Shown here: positions 52,576 to 62,271 of the stretch, one piece after another
Layout of the letters: every line of letters begins with the position of its first letter
How positions within the stretch are numbered: the stretch's first letter is position 1
Source of the DNA: Saccharicrinis sp963666825
GTDB taxonomy: Bacteria; Bacteroidota; Bacteroidia; Bacteroidales; Marinilabiliaceae
Direction of reading: 5' to 3'
Length of the DNA stretch: 64,000 bases
Assembly: GCA_963666825.2 (NCBI GenBank)
Contig: OY763044.2
Coordinates: 6,386,001-6,450,000, forward strand
Made by a program: the position numbers and the translations under genes
The notes under the pieces: model-generated
The model's database searches: none
What the model saw: the letters and a program-made list of their open reading frames with translations, nothing else
What the model was told of the DNA's origin: nothing

Positions 52576-55500
52576 ATGAAAAAAATCAAATGGGGGTTTA
52601 CTACTTTCATATTTCTCTTCATCGTCGGAAATGTATTTAGTCGCGACTTTTTTTCAGTTAATTGTAATTCAACTGATGGTTTTCCAATCAACCAAACTAA
52701 TTCAATTTGTATTTATTACGATCCCAATGATGCTGAAGTTGTTAAAATATCAGCCAACTTATTGTGTTCAGATATAGAAATGATTGTTGGTCAAAAGCCA
52801 AGGATCTCAACATCTGCTGATGATTTAGGAGATTATACCATTATTGTTGGTTCTATTGGTAATAATGAGCTTATCAACCAATTATCCGAAACCGGGGTAA
52901 TTACAACGTCAAATATTGAGGGCAAATGGGAATGTTATCATGCTAAAACAATTGATCAGCCAACATGGGGTGGCCAAAAAGCATTAGTTATTGCTGGAAG
53001 TGACAGACGAGGAACTGCCTATGGAATTTTTGAGTTATCAAAAGCTATAGGAGTTTCGCCTTGGTACTGGTGGGCTGATGTAACTCCTCAACAAAAAGAG
53101 GAGGTTAATATTTGTCCGATAGATGCATTTTCGTCAGAACCAACAGTAAAGTTCAGAGGTATTTTTATTAACGATGAAGATTGGGGATTGCAGGAATGGG
53201 CACAGTATACTTACGACCCAATTGGAGATATAGGTCCTACGACGTACGAAAAAGTCTTTGAGCTTTTACTGAGGTTGAAAGCTAATTATATATGGCCTGC
53301 TATGCATCCTTGTACACAGTCATTTAATTTTTATGCGGATAATAAAGTTGTTGCCGATAAGTATGCCATTGTAATGGGATCTTCACATCATGAACCATTA
53401 TTATATAATACCGAAGAATGGCCATATAGCACTTCGTCCTGGAACGCTTTTACCAATCTGGATGTTATTATGGGTGTTTTGGAGGATAGGGTACAAAATA
53501 ACTGTATGTATGAAAATGTATATACAGTGGGTATTCGTGGCGCTGGTGATGGGGGCATGTCAGGAGCTTCGTCATTAGATGCTGCCACTGAAAAAACAGA
53601 AGAAGTGATTGATTTAGAGCGTAATTTATTGACTACATATGTCGATCCAACCATTACAAACGTACCTCAGGTTTTCTGGCCATATAAGGAGGTGTTGGAT
53701 ATATACAATAACAATATGGATTTACCTGATGACATTACACTTGGATGGGTGGATGACAACCACGGCTATGTACGACAGGTATCTAATCCTACAGAACAAC
53801 AACGCTCTGGTGGAAGTGGGGTATATTATCATGTATCTTATTGGGGCAGTCCATCCGACTATTTGTGGATTACATCAACACAACCAGCATTAATTGCAAC
53901 AGAAATGAAAAAAGCTGCCGATTTTGGAGGAGATCGTATCTGGATATTTAATGTTGGTGATATTAAACCGGCCGAAATGGTGATGAATTTCTGTCTGGAC
54001 ATGGCCTGGGATTATAACGAATGGGATGCACATAATGTGCGTGAATATATTAATCAGTGGGTAACTTATCAGTTTGGAGATACATATGCCGAAAGCATTA
54101 CCAATATATATATGAAGTATTTTCAACTGGCACAAGCTGCAAAACCAGAACACATGAATCTGGTTAGTTTTTCAGACAATGAAATAGATGATAGACTTGC
54201 TGCTTATGAAGAAATAGCTGCTACAGCTGAGGATATTTATAATGTTATGCCTTCTGACCTTGCCGATGCTTTTTATGAAACAGTATATTATCCTATAATG
54301 GGAGCCAACTTGATGAATCAAAAGTTTTTATATGCATATAAAAGTATTGTTGCATCACAAAATGGAGATGAAAACACTACTGCTTATGCAGAAAAGGCTG
54401 TTAGTGCATACAATGCGATTATTGAAAAAACAGATTATTATAATACGGGTATAAAAGATGGTAAATGGAATAAAATTATAAGTTGCGATATTCGGGATCA
54501 GGATGTTTATGATATGCCTACTGTAGCTACCGAAGCATACATTGAATATGCTAATATTGATCTGTCATCAGGTACCTTTGTTTCTCCAATGAAATATGAA
54601 AACGATTTGGTTTTTGGAGATAAGACTGGTCTGCAAAGTATTACAACCGGAGGGAAAGCAGAATTTACTTTTGAAATGGAAGAAGCAGCTTATGCTGAAA
54701 TTTACTTTTATGCTAAAACACCTACTCCCGAAGAAGATTCGTGGTATATTACTCTAAACGGATCGCAGTCAATACAAAATAATTATGCTACAGGAGACAG
54801 CTTTGAGTGGATAAAAGTTAAGAGTCAGGTTTTAGTTGCCGGAACCAATACTCTTGTCATTAGTCAGCGTGAACCTAATGCTCAAATTGCAGCTATAAAA
54901 ATTACAAATGCTCAATTATCAGAGTCTACTGAAAATGAAAATAAAAGTGCTGACATTGTTATTCCTGCATGGGAGTTTACAAATAAACATGATGCACAGA
55001 ATTTTGTTTGGGAAACTATAGAAGGACTTTCAACTTCTGAAAAAGCAGTTGTTAATTTGCCTTACACTTCAGTTTCACTTACTTCGGTTACAGGAGCTCC
55101 TTACATTGAGCAAAATATTGACTTAACGAATAATTCATTTACTCTTGAGGTTCGTTGTATGCCAACCCGAAGATTGTATGAAGGTCGAGATTTACGAATA
55201 GCTATCTCCATAGATGATAGTACTCCTGAAATAATTAGTATTAATCATGCTTATCCAACTTCGCAATGGGCACAAAATGTATTGCAGGGATTTACAAATA
55301 CTGCATTAGATTATACTGATGATGACTTAAGTGTAAATGTAAAACTTTATGCCTTAGATCCTGGAGTAATATTCGATAAGGTATTGATTTACTATGATGA
55401 AAGCTCATCTACACCAACAAGTATCAGTGAAGATATAGAAAAAACTAACAGAGGTGTAGAATCCATTTATCCAAATCCTTGCGATGATATATTATTCTGT

Positions 55501-55698
55501 AATCTGGGAACTGAATATTCCGGAGTCATCAATTATTCAATATTTGATATTTCAGGAAGAGCAGTATTAACTCAGAATAAAAAAATAAATCATCAGGATA
55601 AGTTTGCTATATCTACAGAAAGTCTGAAAAGTGGGATTTATATTCTGAATGTGAATAACGATAAAACGAAGCAATCTTTTTTATTTAAGAGAAAGTAA
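52576..55698 (+). CDS. GH115 alpha-glucuronidase with T9SS domain
   Basis: 1040 residues. Signal peptide (~1-22), GH115 core (~40-650; VKFRGIFINDEDWGLQEW, LLLRLKANYIWPAMHPCTQS, YHVSYWGSPSDYLW), a CBM-like insertion (~690-780, with SQREPNAQIAAI), GH115 C domain, and a type A sorting domain (~965-1040, VESIYPNPCDD). It shares about half its core residues with the upstream GH115. The sorting domain makes this copy surface-exposed, while the upstream copy is probably periplasmic, giving a two-compartment pair. Confidence 0.9.
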   Translation: MKKIKWGFTTFIFLFIVGNVFSRDFFSVNCNSTDGFPINQTNSICIYYDPNDAEVVKISANLLCSDIEMIVGQKPRISTSADDLGDYTIIVGSIGNNELINQLSETGVITTSNIEGKWECYHAKTIDQPTWGGQKALVIAGSDRRGTAYGIFELSKAIGVSPWYWWADVTPQQKEEVNICPIDAFSSEPTVKFRGIFINDEDWGLQEWAQYTYDPIGDIGPTTYEKVFELLLRLKANYIWPAMHPCTQSFNFYADNKVVADKYAIVMGSSHHEPLLYNTEEWPYSTSSWNAFTNLDVIMGVLEDRVQNNCMYENVYTVGIRGAGDGGMSGASSLDAATEKTEEVIDLERNLLTTYVDPTITNVPQVFWPYKEVLDIYNNNMDLPDDITLGWVDDNHGYVRQVSNPTEQQRSGGSGVYYHVSYWGSPSDYLWITSTQPALIATEMKKAADFGGDRIWIFNVGDIKPAEMVMNFCLDMAWDYNEWDAHNVREYINQWVTYQFGDTYAESITNIYMKYFQLAQAAKPEHMNLVSFSDNEIDDRLAAYEEIAATAEDIYNVMPSDLADAFYETVYYPIMGANLMNQKFLYAYKSIVASQNGDENTTAYAEKAVSAYNAIIEKTDYYNTGIKDGKWNKIISCDIRDQDVYDMPTVATEAYIEYANIDLSSGTFVSPMKYENDLVFGDKTGLQSITTGGKAEFTFEMEEAAYAEIYFYAKTPTPEEDSWYITLNGSQSIQNNYATGDSFEWIKVKSQVLVAGTNTLVISQREPNAQIAAIKITNAQLSESTENENKSADIVIPAWEFTNKHDAQNFVWETIEGLSTSEKAVVNLPYTSVSLTSVTGAPYIEQNIDLTNNSFTLEVRCMPTRRLYEGRDLRIAISIDDSTPEIISINHAYPTSQWAQNVLQGFTNTALDYTDDDLSVNVKLYALDPGVIFDKVLIYYDESSSTPTSISEDIEKTNRGVESIYPNPCDDILFCNLGTEYSGVINYSIFDISGRAVLTQNKKINHQDKFAISTESLKSGIYILNVNNDKTKQSFLFKRK

Positions 55699-55845
55699 CA
55701 GGAATATGGAAATTTTTCCATGATTATTAGCTGATTTTACATTTCAAAGAGTCATTGAGTATGTAAGTTTGGAGGTAAAACATATCGCATCATTATTGAA
55801 AAAATGATTAATTATTTTTAATGATGTGAATTATTATCTGGAAAA

Positions 55846-56637
55846 ATGAAATTGAAATTATTTGGAAAAAATATTAAAGGGCTGATAGTGTGTTGCACTC
55901 TTTTAGCAGGTATAAATATTTATGCTCAACAAACTCAGCTTACAGCAAAAGATAAAGCTAAACTATATCCAACTAAAGAAATTGTTTCTCGTTATCACAA
56001 TGATTGGACGATAAAACATTACAAACAAAGGATTAAAGTGTTTATGAATGAACCCTTGGATTTTAATGGTATCGTATTTATAGGAAACAGTATTACAGAA
56101 AAAGGAAGGGATTGGTCCGAAAAATTTAGTATACCTAAAGTCTACAACAGGGGTATAGCCGGAGATGTTAGTGATGGTGTATTAAAAAGGATGGATGAAA
56201 TTGTATATTTTAAACCAAAGGCTGTGTTTATTTTAATAGGCATAAATGACCTGTTTAATAAGCACTACAAAGAGGGTGATGGGCGTTTTAAATATGATAA
56301 GATTGTGCCTTCTGCAGAATATGTGGCAAATAATATTTTAAAAGCCGCAAAATATATTCATCGTAAATCTCCGGAAACAAAAATATATGTGCGTACTGTT
56401 TTGCCAACGCGCAGAGACTTTATCAATGAAGATGTTCTATTGGTAAATCAATTTATTAAAGCTAATGAAACAAAAGGCTATTATACGGTAATTGATTTAT
56501 TTGAACAGTTTGTTGACTCAGATGGTGAAATGGAAAAGGAACTGACAGTTGATGGAGTACACTTGAGTGATAAAGGTTATGAAAAGTGGGTGGATTTTGA
56601 AAAACCAATTATTGAAGGGTTGTTGAAGAATGATTAA
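55846..56637 (+). CDS. SGNH/GDSL-type esterase
   Basis: 263 residues with signal peptide (~1-27). SGNH blocks: IVFIGNSITEKG (block I, catalytic Ser), YNRGIAGDVSDG (block II Gly), LIGINDLFN (block III Asn), DGVHLSDKGYEKW (block V Asp-His). It probably removes acetyl groups from polysaccharide or oligosaccharide before GH115 and lyase action. It sits at the end of the cluster on the same strand as the GH115 genes. Confidence 0.85.
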   Translation: MKLKLFGKNIKGLIVCCTLLAGINIYAQQTQLTAKDKAKLYPTKEIVSRYHNDWTIKHYKQRIKVFMNEPLDFNGIVFIGNSITEKGRDWSEKFSIPKVYNRGIAGDVSDGVLKRMDEIVYFKPKAVFILIGINDLFNKHYKEGDGRFKYDKIVPSAEYVANNILKAAKYIHRKSPETKIYVRTVLPTRRDFINEDVLLVNQFIKANETKGYYTVIDLFEQFVDSDGEMEKELTVDGVHLSDKGYEKWVDFEKPIIEGLLKND

Positions 56638-56754
56638 GAAAGAGAATTAGTTTGATTGGCTTCTTGTTTTAAATATAGCTAACTTAAGGTGTGAATTCAA
56701 ATGTTTAAGAAAGACAATAAGATAGCAAATTAGTCATCAAACTAAATGTAGCGT

Positions 56755-57318
56755 ATGAAAACACTCACCACCGTTTTAAGTTACTCCATAATTCTGTTTT
56801 TAACAGTCAGTTTTGGTTCATGTAAAAACAACTCTTCTAAATCGCAACCTGGCAATGATTCCTCAAAAATGATTACAAAAGATTTTAGTGCTGATTTTTT
56901 GGGAACATATGTTTATACAGGGCTGGATACATTGCCAAATCCCAATTGCACAGATACAATTTTGCCTGTTCGTGTGATTGTAAACTGTGAAGGTACCTCG
57001 AACCCAATGGGCAGCATTAAAGTATTTTTTGATTTCTGTGTTAATCCACAGAATGGTCATTATGGTAATGCTAATTCGTATTTTGTTGATATGGATAAAG
57101 ATACCTTGTTTGTTAATCTGGAAGGTGTTGTAATACCTGGGAAAACAGAAGAGCATCCATCTTATGTTACATCATACTGGAAAGATGATTTTGTAATAGT
57201 TGGTGGGACTGGCAAATTTGAAAATGCCACAGGTGAAGGAAAAACAGATGACTATAACAGTTCAGAAGATTCTAATTCACATCATCATTGGATGGGCAAT
57301 ATAAAAATGAAGGAATAG
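56755..57318 (+). CDS. Lipoprotein of unknown function
   Basis: 187 residues, lipobox SFGSC (Cys23). The mature part is beta-rich and contains IVGGTGKFENATGEGKTDD, a pattern found in allene-oxide-cyclase-barrel-like exported proteins. His-rich segment near the end (SNSHHHWMG). Function unknown. It ends at a strong bidirectional terminator. Confidence 0.65.
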   Translation: MKTLTTVLSYSIILFLTVSFGSCKNNSSKSQPGNDSSKMITKDFSADFLGTYVYTGLDTLPNPNCTDTILPVRVIVNCEGTSNPMGSIKVFFDFCVNPQNGHYGNANSYFVDMDKDTLFVNLEGVVIPGKTEEHPSYVTSYWKDDFVIVGGTGKFENATGEGKTDDYNSSEDSNSHHHWMGNIKMKE

Positions 57319-57338
57319 ACTTTTGATAATTTATAAGG

Positions 57339-57385
57339 AAATGCCATTTTACTTCACATAAATCAAGTGTAGTAAAATGGCATTT
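57339..57385. terminator. Bidirectional terminator between convergent genes
   Basis: Perfect 15-bp stem (57339-57353 with 57371-57385), extended by a CAC/GTG pair inside the loop; A-run on one side and T-run on the other. It serves both the lipoprotein gene (+) and the exported TPR-like gene (-). Confidence 0.9.
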
Positions 57386-57388
57386 TCA

Positions 57389-59071
57389 TTATTCATAGGT
57401 GATATACTGTATCTCGTTTAGCGTTTTAACAATAACATCCTTATATGAGTTTAGAATAGAAAATATAGGAGGAGTTTGTTTTTTTGCTATTTCCATTAAT
57501 TCATTTTCATACATTACTGACCCTTCGTCCATAAGTTCCGGTTTAATTTTCATACTTCCACTATAAGTAGTTTTAACTTTTTTATCCGAGACTTCTTCTG
57601 TATATATGATGTCTGTTATTTTGTGTATTTGATTCGGATTTCTGACATCCCAAATTTCAAAAGGACAACTAACTTCTACTATAGCCTTGTTTGTTATCGT
57701 AGAGTGTGTTCCTGCATATGATTTATATGATAATCTAAATCTGGAATCAGAAAGTCTACCTGAAGCTTTTTGTTCCTTAATACCTTCATTGTACTCCTCT
57801 TTTGAAATCTCGTTTTCCGAAGTTTTTCCCGTTGAAATACTTCTCTTATTTAAAAAGAACTTTTCAATCTTAACTGGTTCTGTATCAGTATTTATATCTT
57901 TGTAAGTATAAGCTATTTTATTAGTATCTATCCTCATTAAAATAAATCCAAAACCTAGTTCTTTTGAAACCTTAATGCGATCATCACTGTTCTCCAAATT
58001 AATCACTGGAGTTTTAATGGCAGGTTGGATTATGTATTTGTTTGTTTCTGAAAAGATTTCATTGGTAGTTGGATTTTTAGTGATTACTCCTCCTGCATTA
58101 TCTATTATAATAACATTTAACCTGGATTTTACTGATGTGGTATTTATTTTTTCTTCAACATCTTTGTAGCCCGGACTCCACATATTTGCCTGGATGTAGA
58201 GATTTGAAGCTTCTTTTTGTGCATTAAAAGAAGGTATCTTTTCTTTTTCTGCAGCTTGTTTGTATAGTATAGATGCAGCCTTTTGTTTTAAGCCTAATAT
58301 TTTCCCGTTTGCGGCATTGTAATTATTTACGTATGCCATTGCCTTTTCATAGTATGAAATTGCTTTTCCTATCTCTTTAAGGTTATTGGATTCGTATAAA
58401 AGATCAGCTTCATCAGAATAAAGTTTGGCTAGTAAAGGTCTTGTATCTTTATAAGGATCTTTTTCTTCTAAGGCTTTTTCAAATAAAGGCACAGATTCTA
58501 CACGTAAGTCAAAATCAGTTTTCTGATTATACAATCGTAAAGCTTCCTCGTAATTAATGAGTGCTTTATTGGCTTTAACCTCTTCATTATATTTGTCAGA
58601 GTACTTTTTTGCTTTGTCCAGATGAGGTATAGCCCTTAAGCGATTTTCGTATATTTTTGTTGCCTGAATAATATTTATTGCTTCATCAAAATGCGTTTTT
58701 GAAGCATTCTCTTTTGCTTGTTCTAAAATTGGAGCATAGTCTTTTATTTCAAGATTTATCGTTTCTCCTTTATATGAAATACTACCACCATTAAAATCAC
58801 TTAATATCTGATTCATTTTAATCCATCCATCTGCATTGTCAGCAATTTCATCATGTCCAAATTTGCTTGAAGCAGCTTTTGATTCAACATCCGAAATGTC
58901 CTTTAATGCCTGGGTGTAATTATTTTTAAAATTCTTAAAGTTTCTTTCATTAATAGTTCTTTGTAGTCGTTTGGCATATAGAATACAATTGTCTACAGAT
59001 TCCTGAGCATAGCTTGTGGTTGATAAAGTTGAGATTAATAATACAGTGATAATAAGCGATAACTTCTTCAT
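57389..59071 (-). CDS. Exported TPR-like protein
   Basis: 560 residues, signal peptide (~1-22). Residues ~70-300 are TPR/SEL1-like helical repeats (AISYYEKAMAYVNNYNAANG, ASILYKQAAEKEK). The C-terminal ~240 residues are mostly beta and unknown. Upstream intergenic region separates it from the ABC transporter. No specific function recognised. Confidence 0.7.
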   Translation of the reverse strand: MKKLSLIITVLLISTLSTTSYAQESVDNCILYAKRLQRTINERNFKNFKNNYTQALKDISDVESKAASSKFGHDEIADNADGWIKMNQILSDFNGGSISYKGETINLEIKDYAPILEQAKENASKTHFDEAINIIQATKIYENRLRAIPHLDKAKKYSDKYNEEVKANKALINYEEALRLYNQKTDFDLRVESVPLFEKALEEKDPYKDTRPLLAKLYSDEADLLYESNNLKEIGKAISYYEKAMAYVNNYNAANGKILGLKQKAASILYKQAAEKEKIPSFNAQKEASNLYIQANMWSPGYKDVEEKINTTSVKSRLNVIIIDNAGGVITKNPTTNEIFSETNKYIIQPAIKTPVINLENSDDRIKVSKELGFGFILMRIDTNKIAYTYKDINTDTEPVKIEKFFLNKRSISTGKTSENEISKEEYNEGIKEQKASGRLSDSRFRLSYKSYAGTHSTITNKAIVEVSCPFEIWDVRNPNQIHKITDIIYTEEVSDKKVKTTYSGSMKIKPELMDEGSVMYENELMEIAKKQTPPIFSILNSYKDVIVKTLNEIQYITYE

Positions 59072-59241
59072 TTTTTAATACGATGATGTGTTTTGTTTCA
59101 TCTATACGGTAAAAAGAGCAGATAGATATAGGTTTTTGATGAATTATATAAATGTTTGTACGAAATGAGTAAGGGGACTAATAAATTTAAATGGTAGCCG
59201 ATAGTTTAAGAAATCAGCAATCGAGTAATTTTATAAAAACA

Positions 59242-59287
59242 AAACACAATTACTGCAAAACCAAATGATAATGCAATAATTGTGTTT
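59242..59287 (-). terminator. Terminator of the ABC transporter operon
   Basis: AAACACAATTA (59242-59252) pairs with 59277-59287, with inner TGCA pairing after one mismatch. On the minus strand it is followed by a T-rich stretch. Confidence 0.75.
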
Positions 59288-59323
59288 AATGTATTAAAGA
59301 AGAGAACTAATTAAACGGATTCT

Positions 59324-60214
59324 CTATTCTATATCTTTTATTGAATCTTTATGAGATAGGTCAAAATCACCAATCTTTTGAAGAAAATTTGGATTTAATC
59401 CTTCGTATCGTATTTCTTCCATCAGCTCATTAAATTCAGCTGTTTTTTTAATTTTTGTAGATCTTGGGTGTGCCCATGGAATCTCTACATCTTTTACAAT
59501 TTTTGCACCTTCAGAACCATTATCATGTTCATAATATTGTGAAATAACAATTAATCGGGTTCCCATAAATATGGCCTCCTCAAGACTGTGAGTCACAAAA
59601 ATTACAGTAGAATCTGTCTTTTGCCATTGTTCAAGGGTAAACACCTGCATCTCTTCGCGTGTACCTTCATCCAAAGCTCCAAATGGTTCATCCATTAGCA
59701 ATAATTCAGGTTGCATAATCATGGCCTGTGCAATGGCTGTTCTTTGTCTTTGACCACCTGATAATTGATTTGGGTATTTATCGGCATGCTCCAGTAATCT
59801 AACTCTTTTTAAATATTCATTAGCATTAGCTTTAAATTCCTTTCTTTTTCTCATAAATCTGAATGGATGATGAATAGGCGCAAACAAGTCAAAAGTTTCT
59901 AACTCTAAACCAAACATTACGTTCTCTCTGACTGTTTTATGAGGAAATAATGAATACTTCTGGAAAACAACTCCCCGGCTTCTTTCCGGCTTTTTTATCG
60001 TTTGTCCTTTGAATAGTACATTACCTGCTGATGGAAGTTCAGAACCAAGAATTAAGCGAAGTGTAGTTGACTTGCCGCACCCGGTAGGACCAACAACAGT
60101 AACAAACTCACCGCGCTTTATTTTCAGATTAATTCCATTTAAAATTACTTTATCATCGTATTGTTGATAAGCATTTTCCAGATTTATTATGAATTCGCTT
60201 TCGTCTACTGCCAT
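59324..60214 (-). CDS. ABC transporter ATP-binding protein (NitT/TauT/urea-carboxylase type)
   Basis: 296 residues. Walker A GPTGCGKST, Q-loop VVFQKYSLFP, signature LSGGQRQRTAIAQ, Walker B LLLMDEPFGALDE, H-loop VTHS. The insertion before the signature (FDLFAPIHHPFRFMRKRKEF) matches ATPases of the urea-carboxylase-region importer group. Starts 4 bases after the permease gene. Confidence 0.9.
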   Translation of the reverse strand: MAVDESEFIINLENAYQQYDDKVILNGINLKIKRGEFVTVVGPTGCGKSTTLRLILGSELPSAGNVLFKGQTIKKPERSRGVVFQKYSLFPHKTVRENVMFGLELETFDLFAPIHHPFRFMRKRKEFKANANEYLKRVRLLEHADKYPNQLSGGQRQRTAIAQAMIMQPELLLMDEPFGALDEGTREEMQVFTLEQWQKTDSTVIFVTHSLEEAIFMGTRLIVISQYYEHDNGSEGAKIVKDVEIPWAHPRSTKIKKTAEFNELMEEIRYEGLNPNFLQKIGDFDLSHKDSIKDIE

Positions 60215-60218
60215 CGTA

Positions 60219-61121
60219 TTAATGTTTTGTCCAGGTAAATCTTTTCTTTATCCACATTCTTAATGCAAAGTCAATTAAGAAAGCCAATAAACTAATATAA
60301 ATAACATAAGGGATAATTGTTGCCATGTCCAGATATCTTCTAACAACAAATATTCTATACCCTAAACCAGCTTCTGCTGCTAAAGCCTCTCCGGCAATTA
60401 AAAACAGGATGACAGCTTTAAAGTTAAGTCTGATTGTATCCAATACTTTGGGAAATATCTGAGGAAAAACAATTTTATAAATAATCTCATGTGTACTTGC
60501 TTTCAGCGTCATTCCTTTTGTTACTTGCTCTTTGGGTAAATCTTTAACTCTTAAATAGGTGTCCAGAATTACTGTGGGGGCAACACCTATAACTATTAAT
60601 GAGATTTTAGCTGTTTCATCCAAACCAAATATGATAAAAAGGATTGGAAGTATGGCCAGGGCTGGTATTTTATCAAAAAACAAGATAAAGTGGTATAGTA
60701 GTTTATCCAGATAAGGAAACATAGCCATATACAGTCCAATTAATACTCCCAGAAAGATAAATAACATGGCTATGAAAATGCGATAACCACTGGCTTTGGT
60801 ATCTTCCCATAACTGGTATTCACCTTCTTTAAGCATTTTCCACATCACACCTTTTTCCCGGGCCTCTTTCAATGTTTTAGGTTCGTCAGAAGGTATTAAC
60901 TCTCCATCTTCATCATATTCTTCATGAACAACTGGTTGAAATATGGCTCTTGTAAAGCTTTCGTACATTTGGCCAGGGGTAGGGATGAGCTTGTCATTGG
61001 GATTTTCTGCATGTCGAACGTTGGCCCCATGTCCATATAGCATAATACCAATCACAAAAAGTACGATGGATAAGACTACCGATATTTTTTTGCCCGGTTT
61101 AGCATTAATATCAAAAAACAT
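60219..61121 (-). CDS. ABC transporter permease
   Basis: 300 residues. N-terminal membrane helix, a periplasmic ~85-residue segment with PTPGQMYESF, then five or six helices and the EAA-like loop (VTKGMTLKASTHEIIYKIV). Family of NitT/TauT-type permeases. Works with the ATPase and substrate-binding protein in import. Confidence 0.9.
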   Translation of the reverse strand: MFFDINAKPGKKISVVLSIVLFVIGIMLYGHGANVRHAENPNDKLIPTPGQMYESFTRAIFQPVVHEEYDEDGELIPSDEPKTLKEAREKGVMWKMLKEGEYQLWEDTKASGYRIFIAMLFIFLGVLIGLYMAMFPYLDKLLYHFILFFDKIPALAILPILFIIFGLDETAKISLIVIGVAPTVILDTYLRVKDLPKEQVTKGMTLKASTHEIIYKIVFPQIFPKVLDTIRLNFKAVILFLIAGEALAAEAGLGYRIFVVRRYLDMATIIPYVIYISLLAFLIDFALRMWIKKRFTWTKH

Positions 61122-61143
61122 ACTGATATAATATTAAAATAAA

Positions 61144-61175
61144 AAGAGGTTAAGTCGCACTGGACCAAACCTCTT
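61144..61175 (-). terminator. Attenuating terminator between SBP and permease genes
   Basis: AAGAGGTT (61144-61151) pairs with AACCTCTT (61168-61175). On the minus strand it follows the substrate-binding protein stop and precedes T-rich sequence, so it probably keeps the binding protein more abundant than the membrane parts. Confidence 0.7.
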
Positions 61176-61192
61176 ATAACTTCTCAAATAAA

Positions 61193-62239
61193 TTAAAGGC
61201 TTTCGCTCATGTATGAAGCATCAAAATAAAATAAAATATTATTCTGATTTCCTAAAACAGAACCATCAGGGAACTGAATTCCAAGATCATCAGCTGATTT
61301 TACTCTGTCTCCTAATAAGTGGTATTTAAAACAGAAGTTACGTACGCGTCGCATATTCGTTTTAATTTCTTCACCTGACATATAATCAACAGCATCTTGT
61401 GCTGTATAAAACATGGCTGTTGTTTTTAACTGAGCTTTATATTCAGTTAAACTTGAACCTCCGGCCTTTGCCATTTGACTTAATGCATTGTCACTTAGCG
61501 CACCTCTTTTCGACATGATTGACATTACCTCGAACCATGCTCCGCTTAACGCTTTTGCTAATGCAGGATTGCTATCTAATGTTTTTTTATTAATCATCAT
61601 CATATCTAAAACTTCACCAGGTATTTGAGATGAATCGAAAATCTTAGATACTCCCGGAGTCTTCATGATTTCCATAACCATAGGATTCCAGGTTACAACA
61701 GCTTCTTGTTTATCATTCGCAATAAAAGCAGGAGCAATGTCACTATCGCTTACATTGATAACGTCAACTTCATTATCTTTAATCTGATTTTTATCTAATG
61801 CTCTGGATAATAAATAATGAGAAACAGAATATTCTACCAAACTAACTTTTTTGCCTTTTAAATCATTTACAGATAAATTGTTGCGAACAATTAAAGCATC
61901 GTTACCGTTAGAGAAATCTCCTAAGATAATTGCAGCTGTTGGTATACCTGAAGCAACAGGAATAGTTAAAGCATCCATGTTTGTCATTACACAAGCATCA
62001 ACTTCACCACTGGTATATGCTTCAATAGATGGCACATAATCCATCTTAACCAATTTGATTTTTACATTATTCTGATCTGCATGTTTTTCTAGAATTCCAG
62101 ACTCCTGTGCATAGGCCCAAGGATTCCATCCTGCGTATATAGACCATGCTACTTTGTATTCATTTTTTTGAGAAAATGCATTTGAAACACTAAAAATAAG
62201 GCCAAGGGCCATTAGTACTACAACTTTAATCTTATTCAT
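61193..62239 (-). CDS. ABC transporter substrate-binding protein
   Basis: 348 residues with signal peptide (~1-23). AWSIYAGWNPWAYAQESGIL and VDACVMTNMDALTIPVASG match the urea-carboxylase-region/NMT1-like periplasmic binding proteins. No urea carboxylase gene is visible, so the substrate is open (urea, amidine or other nitrogen compound are options). Confidence 0.85.
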   Translation of the reverse strand: MNKIKVVVLMALGLIFSVSNAFSQKNEYKVAWSIYAGWNPWAYAQESGILEKHADQNNVKIKLVKMDYVPSIEAYTSGEVDACVMTNMDALTIPVASGIPTAAIILGDFSNGNDALIVRNNLSVNDLKGKKVSLVEYSVSHYLLSRALDKNQIKDNEVDVINVSDSDIAPAFIANDKQEAVVTWNPMVMEIMKTPGVSKIFDSSQIPGEVLDMMMINKKTLDSNPALAKALSGAWFEVMSIMSKRGALSDNALSQMAKAGGSSLTEYKAQLKTTAMFYTAQDAVDYMSGEEIKTNMRRVRNFCFKYHLLGDRVKSADDLGIQFPDGSVLGNQNNILFYFDASYMSESL

Positions 62240-62271
62240 TACTTTTTTTGTATAATGGGTTATTTATTTGT

